This document shows, one piece after another, positions 14,515-24,228 of a DNA stretch of 64,000 bases; position 1 is the stretch's first letter; every line of letters starts with the position of its first letter. Source of the stretch: an uncultured Clostridium sp. (GTDB lineage: Bacteria > Bacillota > Clostridia > Oscillospirales > Acutalibacteraceae); NCBI GenBank assembly GCA_902471875.1, contig CABRLN010000005.1, forward strand, positions 1-64,000. Direction: 5' to 3'. The notes under the pieces are model-generated. The model searched no databases and was not told where the DNA came from. It was given only the letters and a program-made list of their open reading frames with translations. The position numbers and the translations under genes were made by a program.

Positions 14515-17139
14515 ATGCAGTGGACAGGACTTAATGAATTAAGAGAGAAATACCTTTCTTTTTTTGAAAGCAAAGAACATTTAAGGCTGCCAAGCTTTTC
14601 GCTTGTGCCAAAAGATGACAACAGCCTGTTGTTAATTAACTCAGGCATGGCACCAATGAAAAAATATTTTACAGGAGAAATTACACCACCGAAAAAGCGT
14701 GTTACAACCTGCCAAAAGTGTATTCGTACACCTGATATTGAGCGTGTAGGCATTACAGCACGTCACGGTACTTTCTTTGAAATGCTTGGAAATTTCTCGT
14801 TTGGTGATTATTTTAAGCACGAGGCAACAGCGTGGGCTTGGGAGTTCTTTACAAAGGTTCTTGAAATTCCTGAAGAAAAACTGTATGTATCTGTTTACGA
14901 AAATGATGACGATGCTTATAAAATTTGGACAGAAGAAATTGGTGTTGACCCATCCCATATGGTACATTTAGGTAAAGAAGATAACTTTTGGGAACATGGT
15001 TCAGGTCCTTGCGGTCCTTGCTCAGAAATTTATTTTGACAGAGGTCCTGAAAAAGGCTGTGGAAGTCCTGATTGCGCAGTGGGTTGTGAATGTGACCGTT
15101 ATGTTGAGGTTTGGAACCTTGTATTTACACAGTTTGAAAACGACGGCAACGGCAACTATACTCCTCTTGAACATCCAAATATTGATACAGGTATGGGTTT
15201 AGAGCGACTGGCTTGTGTTATGCAGGGTGTAGATAACCTGTTTTTGGTTGATACAGTTAAGGGAATAATGGACAAGGTTATTGAGATTGTAGGGGTAAAT
15301 TACGGTGATAATGAAAAATCTGATATTTCACTTCGTGTAATTACCGACCACATTCGCAGTACAACATTTATGATTAGTGACGGTGTAATGCCGTCTAACG
15401 AGGGTAAGGGCTATGTTTTGAGAAGATTATTAAGAAGAGCTTCAAGACATGGCAGATTGTTAGGCTATAAACAACCATTTTTGTATAAGGTTGCAGAGGA
15501 GGTCATTAATTGCAGTAAGGGAGCTTATCCGGAGCTTGCAGACAAGCACGATCTTATTATAAAAATGATTAAAACCGAGGAAGAGGCTTTTAGCAGAACC
15601 ATTGATATGGGTATGACTATTCTTGATGATATTATAAGTAAGGAAGATATTAAAGAGCTTTCGGGAGAAAATGCCTTTAAGTTGAACGATACCTATGGTT
15701 TCCCTATAGATTTGACAAAAGAAATACTGGCAGAAAAAGGTATTGGTGTCGACGAAAAAAGATATCACACTTTGCTTGCTGAGCAAAAAGAGCGTGCAAG
15801 AAATGCTCGTAAAAATGCTGGTGCAGATGCTTGGTTAAGCGAAAATGTTGATTTAACAGATTTACCTGCAACAAACTTTACGGGTTATACAACACTTAAT
15901 GACAGTGGTAAAGTGCTTACAATTATAAAGAACGGAAAGCGTGTTGACAGTGCAGCAGCCGGCGAAAAAGTAGCTGTGGTACTTGATAATACACCGTTCT
16001 ATGCAGAAAGCGGCGGTCAGGTTGGTGATGTTGGTGACGCAGTATCTGACAGCTGTAAAATTGAAGTATATAATACTTCAAAAGACCAAACAGGCTGTTT
16101 TGTTCATTCTGTTGAAATTAACGAGGGTGTGTTAAATGTAGGCGATACACTTCATCTTACAGTGGATAAAGAATATCGGGAAAAGGTAATGTGTAACCAT
16201 ACTGCAGCACATATTCTTCAGGCGGCATTGCGAAAGGTTTTGGGCAATCATTGTGAACAGGCAGGACAGCTTGTAAATGAAAACAGAGTTAGATTTGACT
16301 TTACTCATTTTTCAGCACTTACAGCTAAAGAACTTGGTGATGTTGAAAAGCTATGTAACGAAGAAATTTTAAAAGCAGTTCCTGTAGAAACAAAAGAAAT
16401 GCCTATAGAAGAAGCAAAAAAAATAGGGGCAATGGCATTGTTTGGTGAGAAGTATGGTGACATTGTAAGAGTTGTAAAAGCAGGCGATTTTTCAACTGAG
16501 TTGTGTGGCGGTACTCATGTATCAAATACAGGACAAATTGGTATTATTAAACTTTTGTCAGAAACCTCTGTTGCTTCCGGAGTAAGAAGAATTGAAGCAG
16601 TGACAGGCAGAAATGCTGTTAAAGAATATAACAGTTTGTTGTTTACAATCGCACAAGCTGCTGAAATTCTTAAAATTAATAATCCTTATGAAATTGTTAA
16701 AGGTGCTGAAAACATAGCTAAACAATTAAAGGCTAAGGATAACGAAATTTCAGAATTGAAGAATAAATTAGCCAAAAGCGAAATTGATAGTGTTTTGTCT
16801 GGTTCAGTTCAAGAAGGAAGCTTTAAGGTTATGACAACAAAGCTAAACGGTGCTGATGCCGATGTTATGCGTAGTATTTGTTCAAGTATTATTGACAAAG
16901 AGCCATCGGCGGTTTTTGTAGCTGCAAGTTTGGGTGAGGGTAAGGCAACTATTGCTTGTGCCTGTGGTGCAGAAGCACGCAAAAATGGTGCAGCAGCAGG
17001 CAAAATTGTAAAGGCTGTAGCACAACTTGCAGGAGGAAACGGCGGTGGTAAGCCTGACATTGCCATGGCTGGTGCAAAAGACTTAAGCAAAATTGACAGT
17101 GCTTTGTTGCAGGTTATAAATATTGTAAAAGAAATATAA
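14515..17139 (+). CDS. alaS: alanyl-tRNA synthetase
   Basis: 874 residues, the normal bacterial length. The N-terminal class II catalytic core (LPSFSLVPKDDNSLLLINSG, then MAPMKKYFTGE) is followed by the tRNA-recognition region. The editing domain has the HTAAHILQAALR and ELCGGTHVSNTG motifs, whose His and Cys residues bind zinc and clear Ser/Gly mischarged tRNA. A coiled coil at about 730-765 and a C-Ala/DHHA1 domain rich in Gly/Ala (GKIVKAVAQLAGGNGGGKPD) complete it. AGGAG lies 8 bp before the ATG. Expression is set by the T-box just upstream. Confidence 0.98.
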   Translation: MQWTGLNELREKYLSFFESKEHLRLPSFSLVPKDDNSLLLINSGMAPMKKYFTGEITPPKKRVTTCQKCIRTPDIERVGITARHGTFFEMLGNFSFGDYFKHEATAWAWEFFTKVLEIPEEKLYVSVYENDDDAYKIWTEEIGVDPSHMVHLGKEDNFWEHGSGPCGPCSEIYFDRGPEKGCGSPDCAVGCECDRYVEVWNLVFTQFENDGNGNYTPLEHPNIDTGMGLERLACVMQGVDNLFLVDTVKGIMDKVIEIVGVNYGDNEKSDISLRVITDHIRSTTFMISDGVMPSNEGKGYVLRRLLRRASRHGRLLGYKQPFLYKVAEEVINCSKGAYPELADKHDLIIKMIKTEEEAFSRTIDMGMTILDDIISKEDIKELSGENAFKLNDTYGFPIDLTKEILAEKGIGVDEKRYHTLLAEQKERARNARKNAGADAWLSENVDLTDLPATNFTGYTTLNDSGKVLTIIKNGKRVDSAAAGEKVAVVLDNTPFYAESGGQVGDVGDAVSDSCKIEVYNTSKDQTGCFVHSVEINEGVLNVGDTLHLTVDKEYREKVMCNHTAAHILQAALRKVLGNHCEQAGQLVNENRVRFDFTHFSALTAKELGDVEKLCNEEILKAVPVETKEMPIEEAKKIGAMALFGEKYGDIVRVVKAGDFSTELCGGTHVSNTGQIGIIKLLSETSVASGVRRIEAVTGRNAVKEYNSLLFTIAQAAEILKINNPYEIVKGAENIAKQLKAKDNEISELKNKLAKSEIDSVLSGSVQEGSFKVMTTKLNGADADVMRSICSSIIDKEPSAVFVAASLGEGKATIACACGAEARKNGAAAGKIVKAVAQLAGGNGGGKPDIAMAGAKDLSKIDSALLQVINIVKEI

Positions 17140-17459
17140 TCAATATTTCATGATATTTATACTTTAGAGTTTGATGGGTGTATAGTCTGCAATTTTGATA
17201 AATAACCTTATTATAGATTGCAGGCAATGCACACAACTGTATTATTCGGCATTGTATAAATTCTCCGCAAAATTTTATTTCTTAATTTATATATAATTTT
17301 GTGCTGTAGTTTATTTTTTTGTGGTTTTTCAGTGAAAAATGAAAAATATTCAAAAAAATTCTAAAAATAACTAGCAATTTTTATAGAAAAAGTGTATAAT
17401 AACTTTGTATGATGCCTTAATAAGGGTATTAAGTAATATAAATAATCAGGAGTGAGAAA
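17140..17459. other. intergenic region after alaS
   Basis: AT-rich, with no gene. A weak stem (CTGCAAT/ATTGCAG, about 17189-17225) may help end the alaS transcript, and a TATAAT near 17395 is the likely -10 of the next gene. Confidence 0.4.
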
Positions 17460-17987
17460 ATGGACATTATCAAAAAGGCAGTTAAGCTTGCAAAAGAAAA
17501 AAATCTTGATATTTGTCTTGCCTCAACAACTGGTAATACAGCAAAGTCTGCACTTAATATAATAAGTGAGATTAATTATACAGGCAGATTGGTCATTGTA
17601 AGAAATGTCTGTGGTTCACACGGAGTTGGCGAAACAGGAATGTCAACAGATACATACAACGATCTATGCCGACAAGGTGCTTATATAGTAACAGCAGGTC
17701 ATGCACTTAGCGGATGCGAGCGTGGAATTTCTAAGAAATATTCAGGTGTTTACCCTGTGCAAATTATTGCAGACTCTTTGCGTATGTTGGGGCAGGGAGT
17801 AAAAGTATGCGTTGAAATTTCACTAATGGCAAATGATGCAGGTTTGCTAAAAAATAATGAGCCTGTTGTTTGTGTAGGTGGCAGTGGCAGCGGTGCTGAC
17901 ACAATATGCATTATTACACCGGCGTATTCAGCAACAGTGTTTGACACAATTATTAACGAAATTATTGAAAAGCCCACCTTATATTAA
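17460..17987 (+). CDS. pyruvate kinase alpha/beta (C-terminal) domain protein
   Basis: 175 residues resembling the isolated C-terminal domain of pyruvate kinase. That domain normally carries the allosteric site, but the catalytic barrel is absent. Visible features are CLASTTGNTAKSALNII, VCGSHGVGETGMS, and a Gly-rich VCVGGSGSGADTICII. Homologues are stand-alone in clostridia and archaea and have no proven reaction. The gene has its own CAGGAG ribosome site and lies before ilvE, separated by about 140 bp. Confidence 0.8.
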   Translation: MDIIKKAVKLAKEKNLDICLASTTGNTAKSALNIISEINYTGRLVIVRNVCGSHGVGETGMSTDTYNDLCRQGAYIVTAGHALSGCERGISKKYSGVYPVQIIADSLRMLGQGVKVCVEISLMANDAGLLKNNEPVVCVGGSGSGADTICIITPAYSATVFDTIINEIIEKPTLY

Positions 17988-18130
17988 GACAATACTGTAC
18001 AAGTATATTGTTTCAGATTGTACAGTTAGTTTTTAGTGTTGTATAGATAAATGTAAATATGCAATTAAGGTGTAAAACCTTAGTTGTGCTGTATTGGCTT
18101 AGGGCTTTATTATAAAGGAGAATAATATAT

Positions 18131-19156
18131 ATGGAAAAGAAAAATCTTGACTGGGCAAATATTGGCTTTGCTTACAGAAAAACTGATAAAAGATATGTTG
18201 CCAATTATAAAGACGGTAAATGGGATAAGGGTGCGCTTGTTGAAGATGATATGATTACAATGAGCGAAAGTGCCTGTGTTTTGCAGTACGCACAAACCTG
18301 TTTTGAAGGCTTAAAGGCTTATACAACAGAGGATGGAAGAATTGTATGTTTTCGTCCCGACCTTAATGCACAAAGAATGTCTGACACTTGTGTAAGACTG
18401 GAAATGCCTCAAATAAGTACAGAACAATTTGTTAATGCAGTAAAGGCAGTTGTAAAGGCTAACGAAGCTTATGTACCACCATTTGGTTCGGGGGCTACAT
18501 TGTACATAAGACCATATATGTTTGGCATTAACCCTGTTATAGGTGTTAAACCTGCAACAGAATATCAGTTTAGGGTATTTTCAACACCTGTTGGACCTTA
18601 TTTTAAGGGTGGTGCAAAGCCAATAACAATTAAGGTAAGTGATTTTGACAGAGCTGCGCCTCATGGTACAGGTCATGTTAAGGCTGGTCTTAACTATGCA
18701 ATGAGTCTGCATGCTATTGTTACAGCTCATGCTGAGGGTTATGACGAAAATATGTACCTTGACCCTGCAACAAGAACAAAAGTTGAAGAAACAGGCGGTG
18801 CAAACTTTCTGTTTATTACTAAAGACAACAAGGTTATTACGCCTATGTCAGAAAGTATTTTACCTTCTATTACAAGACGTTCTTTGATGACCGTTGCAAA
18901 AGATTATCTTGGTCTTGAAGTAGAGCAAAGAGAAGTTTATCTTGACGAACTTAAGGATTTTGCAGAATGTTGTTTGTGTGGTACAGCAGCTGTAATTTCG
19001 CCTGTTGGCAAAATTGTTGACCATGGCAAGGAAATTTGTTTTCCAAGCGGAATGGAGCATATGGGTTCTGTTACCCAAAAGCTTTATGATACTCTTACAG
19101 GTATTCAAATGGGAAAAATTGAAGCTCCAGAGGGTTGGATTTGCGAAATTAAATAA
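18131..19156 (+). CDS. ilvE: branched-chain amino acid aminotransferase
   Basis: 341 residues of the fold-type IV PLP family. It transfers the amino group between glutamate and the 2-oxo acids of Leu, Ile and Val in the cytosol. The PLP lysine is Lys184 in HVKAGLNYAMS. Other markers are YIRPYMFG and EETGGANFLFI. Length and N-terminus (DWANIGFAYRKTDKRYVANY) match the longer BCAT type II group. AAAGGAG is positioned 10 bp before the ATG. No T-box or attenuator is seen upstream. Confidence 0.95.
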   Translation: MEKKNLDWANIGFAYRKTDKRYVANYKDGKWDKGALVEDDMITMSESACVLQYAQTCFEGLKAYTTEDGRIVCFRPDLNAQRMSDTCVRLEMPQISTEQFVNAVKAVVKANEAYVPPFGSGATLYIRPYMFGINPVIGVKPATEYQFRVFSTPVGPYFKGGAKPITIKVSDFDRAAPHGTGHVKAGLNYAMSLHAIVTAHAEGYDENMYLDPATRTKVEETGGANFLFITKDNKVITPMSESILPSITRRSLMTVAKDYLGLEVEQREVYLDELKDFAECCLCGTAAVISPVGKIVDHGKEICFPSGMEHMGSVTQKLYDTLTGIQMGKIEAPEGWICEIK

Positions 19157-19242
19157 TTGACTTTGTATGAAAATATGGTAATTGCAGCTTTTCTGCAATT
19201 ACCAATTTTATACTCATATTTTTTTGAATTTGGAGATAAAAA

Positions 19243-19482
19243 ATGGCTTTTATATCTATGCTAATGGTTTTTGGTGTATTTTTATTAATAATTGTGGCTA
19301 TTATGGCGGTATTATTTATTGCAGGCGTTATATTACTGATAATTGGTATAGTCACTAAAAAGCAGAATAAAGATAAAATCTACCCAACCGTATTAATAAC
19401 TATAGGTTCTTTTTTAATGGGGATTGTTATAATTGCTGTTCTTGCTTTTGCAATTTTAATTGTATTTAACAGTTTTACTTAG
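19243..19482 (+). CDS. small two-helix membrane protein
   Basis: 79 residues with two long hydrophobic segments (about 1-33 and 48-77) around a KKQNKDKIYP loop. A TTTGGAG ribosome site supports translation. It is not recognised as a family member. Confidence 0.6.
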   Translation: MAFISMLMVFGVFLLIIVAIMAVLFIAGVILLIIGIVTKKQNKDKIYPTVLITIGSFLMGIVIIAVLAFAILIVFNSFT

Positions 19483-19559
19483 AGAATAAGTTTTAACAAT
19501 TTATTGTAGTATAATGTGCGGTGTTAACAAAAGCAAATTTGAAACTTAAAGGTGTTATT

Positions 19560-20780
19560 ATGAGAAATTTTGAAAAATCAAGTAAGCTTAATAATGTGTG
19601 CTACGATATTCGTGGTCCTGTAATGGACGAGGCTAACAGAATGATAGCAGCGGGTATGGATATTTTGAAACTAAACATTGGTAATCCTGCTGTATTTGGC
19701 TTTAGGGCACCAAATACATTAATTGAAACAATGTCAGAAAATCTTGAGAATACCGAGGGCTATTCTGACTCAAAAGGTATTCTTTCTGCAAGAACGGCTA
19801 TTATGGATTATTGTAAAAAGAAGGGTATACATAATGTAACCGAAAACGATATTTATACAGGCAATGGTGTCAGTGAGCTTATTACAATGTCAATGCAGGG
19901 TTTGCTTAACAATGGTGACGAAATGCTTGTACCTGCACCTGACTATCCTCTTTGGACTGCGTCAGTTACCCTTGCAGGCGGAAAAGCAGTACATTATATA
20001 TGCGACGAAAAGTCAAATTGGTACCCTGACATTGAAGATATGCGCAGTAAAATAACAAGCAAAACTAAGGGCATAGTTGTTATTAACCCCAATAATCCTA
20101 CCGGGGCATTGTATCCTGTTGAAATTTTACAGCAAATTGTTGATCTTGCACGAGAGCATCAGCTTATTTTGTTTGCTGACGAAATTTATGACAGACTGGT
20201 TTTTGACGGAAAAGAACATACTGCCCTAGCTTCACTTGCACCTGACCTTATGGTGGTTAGCTTTAACGGACTATCAAAGTCACATTTGATTGCAGGCTAC
20301 AGATGTGGTTGGATGTGCTTGTGCGGTGACAAATCAAAATGCAGCGGATATATTGAGGGACTAAATTTACTGTCTTCAATGCGTCTTTGTTCTAATGTTC
20401 CTGCCCAATCGTTAATTGAGATTTCTCTTAAAAATACTGAAGATACTAAAGAAATGCTTCTGCCGGGCGGAAGGGTTCGTGAGCAAAGAGATTTTATTTA
20501 TAAGGCTCTTAACGATATTCCGGGGGTTTCGGCAGTTAAGCCGGAGGCAGCATTTTATATTTTTCCAAAAATTGACATTAAAAAGTTTAATGTTATTAAT
20601 GACGAAAAGTTGGTGCTTGATATATTAAAGCAAAAGCATATACTTCTTACTCACGGCGGAGGCTTCCATTGGGAATGTCCTGACCACTTCAGAATTGTAT
20701 ATTTGCCTAATATTGAAAGCTTAAAAAATGCGGCAGCGAAATTAACGGATTTTTTTAAAAACTACAAACAGATACAGTGA
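19560..20780 (+). CDS. class I/II PLP aminotransferase, AlaA-like (alanine/glutamate-pyruvate)
   Basis: 406 residues from ATG 19560, supported by AAAGGTG; a longer frame begins at 19521 without a site. This is a fold-type I aminotransferase: substrate contact KLNIGNPAVFGF, NPNNPTGALYP, DEIYDRLVFDG, PLP lysine Lys240 in FNGLSKSHLIAGYRCGW, and HGGGFHWECPDHFRIVY at the end. This pattern is closest to E. coli AlaA-type transaminases that convert pyruvate and glutamate to alanine and 2-oxoglutarate. Position near ilvE fits amino acid supply. Confidence 0.9.
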   Translation: MRNFEKSSKLNNVCYDIRGPVMDEANRMIAAGMDILKLNIGNPAVFGFRAPNTLIETMSENLENTEGYSDSKGILSARTAIMDYCKKKGIHNVTENDIYTGNGVSELITMSMQGLLNNGDEMLVPAPDYPLWTASVTLAGGKAVHYICDEKSNWYPDIEDMRSKITSKTKGIVVINPNNPTGALYPVEILQQIVDLAREHQLILFADEIYDRLVFDGKEHTALASLAPDLMVVSFNGLSKSHLIAGYRCGWMCLCGDKSKCSGYIEGLNLLSSMRLCSNVPAQSLIEISLKNTEDTKEMLLPGGRVREQRDFIYKALNDIPGVSAVKPEAAFYIFPKIDIKKFNVINDEKLVLDILKQKHILLTHGGGFHWECPDHFRIVYLPNIESLKNAAAKLTDFFKNYKQIQ

Positions 20781-20845
20781 ACTTTATTTTTATTGTACTT
20801 TAAAATTTGATAAGTCTATTGAAAATTTATAAATATAAACTGACA

Positions 20846-20889
20846 AACCGTAATATTTTTATAGGATATTACGGTTGATTTTTTTTTAT
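20846..20889 (+). terminator. rho-independent terminator
   Basis: An 11-bp perfect stem (20846-20856 with 20866-20876), a 9-nt loop and a long T-run follow the aminotransferase gene. Confidence 0.88.
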
Positions 20890-20934
20890 TGAAGATTTAT
20901 AATTATTCCAAGATAGTTTGGGAGGTATAATATT

Positions 20935-21222
20935 ATGGTATTATCATCAAGTGATACTGTACGTGTTTTTAAGGCTTTTTGTGATATTAATAGATTGAAA
21001 ATTATTAATATGTTAACAAAAGGGGATAAATGTGGTAATGAGTTATTAGAGGCTTTAGATGTGTCTCAGCCAACGCTTTCACACCATATGAAGATATTAT
21101 GCGAAAGTGGAATTGTATTTAGCAGAAAGTATGGCAAGCTTACGCAGTATTCTTTATCATATGATGGAATAGAAATTGCAAAAAATCATTTAATCTATTT
21201 ACAAGAGTTTGCAAATCATTAA
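20935..21222 (+). CDS. ArsR-family regulator
   Basis: 95 residues forming a single winged helix: FKAFCDINRLKIINMLTKGD, GNELLEALDVSQPTLSHHMK, and IVFSRKYGKLTQYSL. The ELLEALDV segment lacks the usual ELCVCD-type metal-binding pair and no paired Cys is seen in helix 3, so metal sensing by the classical site is doubtful. Ligand and targets are unknown. A GGGAGG ribosome site is present. The gene is flanked by terminators on both sides and so is transcribed alone. Confidence 0.88.
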   Translation: MVLSSSDTVRVFKAFCDINRLKIINMLTKGDKCGNELLEALDVSQPTLSHHMKILCESGIVFSRKYGKLTQYSLSYDGIEIAKNHLIYLQEFANH

Positions 21223-21268
21223 TGTAAAATTTTATATTTTGCACAATTATCTATAAAGGCAATTTAGC

Positions 21269-21316
21269 AAAGCGGTCTGTATTTCCATTATATCGGAAAA
21301 TACAGACCGCTTTTTT
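21269..21316 (+). terminator. strong terminator
   Basis: A 16-bp perfect stem (21269-21284 with 21298-21313) followed by TTTTTT. It also lies beyond the 3' end of the minus-strand ABC gene, for which an A-run on the left could serve. Confidence 0.92.
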
Positions 21317-21387
21317 AATGTAAGCGAATATTTAGATTGTGCAGATAATCATAATTTAAAACTCAATTTTTTAAGCTACTATATAAA

Positions 21388-23136
21388 CTATTTTTCTTTT
21401 TTAACAATATTATAATGTATCTCTTTAAACTGCTTGTTTTCTATCTTAAACACTCTGTCAGAAATTTCCAGTGCGTTCAGTTTGTGAGTAACAAAAATAA
21501 TTGTTTTGTTTTTAAAATGGTTTTTAATATTATTCAGCAGTTTACTTTCAGTTTCTTCGTCCAGTGCAGAAGTAACCTCGTCAAACAAAAGAATAGGTGC
21601 ATTTTTAATAAGAGCTCTTGCAATTGAGATTCGTTGAATTTGACCTTCTGAAAATCCCTTGCCGCTTTCACCTATGTAAGAATTTATTCCATCAGGTAAT
21701 TCTTTAACAAAATCGTAAGCACAGGAAAGCTTTAGTGCTGTAATAATTTCTTCGTCGGTTGCGTCATGCTTAATAAGTCTTAAGTTTTCGGCAACTGTTC
21801 CGCCAATAATTGTATTGCCTTGAGGAACATAAGCAAATAACTGTCGGGTAGCTGCACTTATGTCTATACTTTCGTTAAAAGAATTTTCTAGTGTAATACT
21901 GCCCTTTGTACAGTTAAGCAAGCCCAGTATAAGCCTGAAAAATGTTGTTTTGCCTATTCCGGAGCCACCGATAATTGCGACAGTTTCACCAATGTAGGCA
22001 TTAAAGCAAGCATTTTCTAATATATTTATTTCTGGTTCATCACTATAGCTAAAGGTAAGACTGCTGCAATTTATATTTACCCCCTTTTTAAAGCTTTTCT
22101 CTATAAATTCATTTTCTTCTTCAGTTGCTTTTTGATTTTCTACAGGAAGATTTTCAAGTGCAATTATTCTTGAAGCAGATGTTCCCAAATTAATTGTTGA
22201 CGGAATAATTTTTAACAGAGAATTAAATGAATTTGAAAGAGTGAGAGTAAGCTGTAAAAACATTACCATGGTGCCATAGGTTATATAGCCCTCCCATAAA
22301 CGGTAAATTCCCCATGCATAAGAGATAAAGGTTACAGCAATTCCTACAATTCCTAAAATTATTTGCATAAGCACTGTAACTTTATTATAGCTTAGGTTTT
22401 CGTCTTTATATGCCTTCTGTTTTTCTGCCAGCTTTCTGTTAATAATTTCTGAAATTCCAAATGCTTTAATATATTGCAAATTATGAAAGGAGTCCTCTTG
22501 GTATGACATCATATCAGCATTAAGTTCTTTTACTTTAAGATTATGTTGGTGCATTTTTCTTAACATAAATCTTGAAAGCAAGGCAGAAATTGGGGCTGAC
22601 ATTAATGCAATAACTGCCATTACAGGGTCGTTAACCATTATAAGAATAAATGCATATAAAAATTGTGCCAAAAACGAAAAAACAGTAGGCCACCAATTAA
22701 TTGCGCCGTTTGAAATGTATGTAACGTCGCTGTTTATTCTGTTAATAAGGTCACCTTTTCGGTATTCTCGCAAGCTTTCCCACTGTGCATTAAATATGGT
22801 TTTGTAAACATCAAGCTGTAATTCGTTCTGAATTTTCATTGATATTTTAATTGTTACCCTTGATGAAACAGCAGACATTATAATGTTTAAAAGTAACAAG
22901 CAAACGGCAATTACAGCTAAAGCAGCAACATTTTCGCGGCTGCTGCCTGTAACTATATCTATAACATATTTTAAACATAAGCTGGTAGAAAGATTAAAAA
23001 CAGTGCCTAAAACCGACATTACAGTAACAATAAATATTTCTTTTTTATAGTTTTTGCTAAGTCCTGCCAACCATTTAAGCTCATCCTTAAGACTTATGAG
23101 CTTTTCCTTTTTTTCTTTAACAGTTTTAAAAAACAT
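21388..23136 (-). CDS. ABC exporter (fused membrane and ATPase domains)
   Basis: 582 residues. Residues 1-320 hold six membrane helices of a type I (MsbA/LmrA-like) exporter. Residues 345-575 hold the nucleotide-binding domain with Walker A GGSGIGKTT (Ile replaces Ala at the usual GGSGAGKST), signature FSEGQIQRISIARAL, Walker B ILLFDEVTSALD and switch His in VTHK. It works as a homodimer or with another half transporter; none is adjacent. It is divergent from the orphan PqqD-like gene, with 261 bp between. Confidence 0.9.
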   Translation of the reverse strand: MFFKTVKEKKEKLISLKDELKWLAGLSKNYKKEIFIVTVMSVLGTVFNLSTSLCLKYVIDIVTGSSRENVAALAVIAVCLLLLNIIMSAVSSRVTIKISMKIQNELQLDVYKTIFNAQWESLREYRKGDLINRINSDVTYISNGAINWWPTVFSFLAQFLYAFILIMVNDPVMAVIALMSAPISALLSRFMLRKMHQHNLKVKELNADMMSYQEDSFHNLQYIKAFGISEIINRKLAEKQKAYKDENLSYNKVTVLMQIILGIVGIAVTFISYAWGIYRLWEGYITYGTMVMFLQLTLTLSNSFNSLLKIIPSTINLGTSASRIIALENLPVENQKATEEENEFIEKSFKKGVNINCSSLTFSYSDEPEINILENACFNAYIGETVAIIGGSGIGKTTFFRLILGLLNCTKGSITLENSFNESIDISAATRQLFAYVPQGNTIIGGTVAENLRLIKHDATDEEIITALKLSCAYDFVKELPDGINSYIGESGKGFSEGQIQRISIARALIKNAPILLFDEVTSALDEETESKLLNNIKNHFKNKTIIFVTHKLNALEISDRVFKIENKQFKEIHYNIVKKEK

Positions 23137-23397
23137 AGTAATACCTCAAATTTGGGTGTATTAACGAATAAACAATACTCTTTTGTACTTAGTGTTTTAA
23201 TACATCATAATATTTCAAATATATTTTAACATAATAATTATTATAGCATAGTAATTAATTTTTTTACAGAGTTATACCATATTGATTATTTTGGTTTTAT
23301 AATGTAAAATAACATATTAAGAGAACAAACGGATATGTAAAGATTTATTTACCGCATATTTATATGAGGCTAACTATGAAAGGAATGGCTTTATACC

Positions 23398-23652
23398 ATG
23401 AAAAAAAATTTTTTACTGCGGGAGGTTGCAGGGGAATATTTACTTGTACCGTTAATTGACGGTGAAACACAGTTTAACTCTATTATAACTATGAACGAAA
23501 CAGGGGCCTTTATTTGGAAAAGACTGGAAGATAATCTTAGTTGTAATCAAATTGCAGAAGAAATGACAAAGGAGTACAATGTTACTTACCAACAGGCTGT
23601 TGCCGATGTACAGGAATATATTAATTACTTAAAAGAAAAAGATATTATATAA
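23398..23652 (+). CDS. PqqD-family protein
   Basis: 84 residues with the compact winged-helix pattern of PqqD/RiPP recognition elements (FLLREVAGEYLLVPL...MNETGAFIWKRL...YNVTYQQAVADVQEYINYL). PqqD-like domains bind leader peptides of ribosomally made natural products. No radical SAM enzyme or obvious precursor peptide is encoded nearby, so this may be one of the stand-alone PqqD proteins common in clostridia, with no demonstrated peptide partner. It is 16 bp before the TIGR01440 gene, in one operon. Confidence 0.82.
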   Translation: MKKNFLLREVAGEYLLVPLIDGETQFNSIITMNETGAFIWKRLEDNLSCNQIAEEMTKEYNVTYQQAVADVQEYINYLKEKDII

Positions 23653-23668
23653 AAAGCAGGTTGATTTT

Positions 23669-24217
23669 ATGGATAAAATTATAGAAGAAACACAAAATGT
23701 TGTAAGCGAGTTTTTAAGCTATGCAAAACTAAAACAGGGTGATATATGTGTTATTGGGTGTTCCACCAGTGAAATTACAGGAAATAACCCCGGTACAAAC
23801 TCTACACCTCAGCTTGCACAAGAGGTTTTTAGCATTATATATAAAGCTCTTAAAGATAATGGAATAAACATTGCTGCACAGTGCTGCGAGCATCTTAACA
23901 GGGCAATTGTAGTTGAAAAAGCTGTTGCTGATAAATATGGCTGGGAACCTGTTAATGTTATTCCGCAGCCAAAGGCGGGCGGTTCTTTTGCAACTGCAAC
24001 GTATAAAGAACTGGAAAATCCTGTAGTAGTAGAAAAAATTAAAGCACACGCCGGTATTGACATTGGTGGTGTGCTTATTGGAATGCACTTAAAGGATACC
24101 GCTGTGCCTGTACCTCTAAAAAATCGAACTATAGGTCAGGCAAGAATTATTGCTGCCAGAACAAGGCCAAAATTTGTTGGTGGTGTTCGTGCAGTTTATG
24201 ATGATAATTTAATGTAA
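23669..24217 (+). CDS. TIGR01440/UPF0340 family protein
   Basis: 182 residues. Features are CVIGCSTSEITGNNPGTNST, QCCEHLNRAIVVEKAVADKY, and a C-terminal LIGMHLKDTAVPVPLKNRTI, the conserved blocks of UPF0340, a cytosolic family of unknown function. It lies between the PqqD-like gene (16 bp) and the HD gene (11 bp). Length matches the family. No catalytic role is known. Confidence 0.88.
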   Translation: MDKIIEETQNVVSEFLSYAKLKQGDICVIGCSTSEITGNNPGTNSTPQLAQEVFSIIYKALKDNGINIAAQCCEHLNRAIVVEKAVADKYGWEPVNVIPQPKAGGSFATATYKELENPVVVEKIKAHAGIDIGGVLIGMHLKDTAVPVPLKNRTIGQARIIAARTRPKFVGGVRAVYDDNLM

Positions 24218-24228
24218 GAGGTGCAGTT

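Noticed and set aside
16809..17090. 93-codon minus-strand frame inside alaS
   Set aside because: Antisense of the Gly/Ala-rich alaS tail; the low-complexity Ala/Pro protein arises from the opposite strand.
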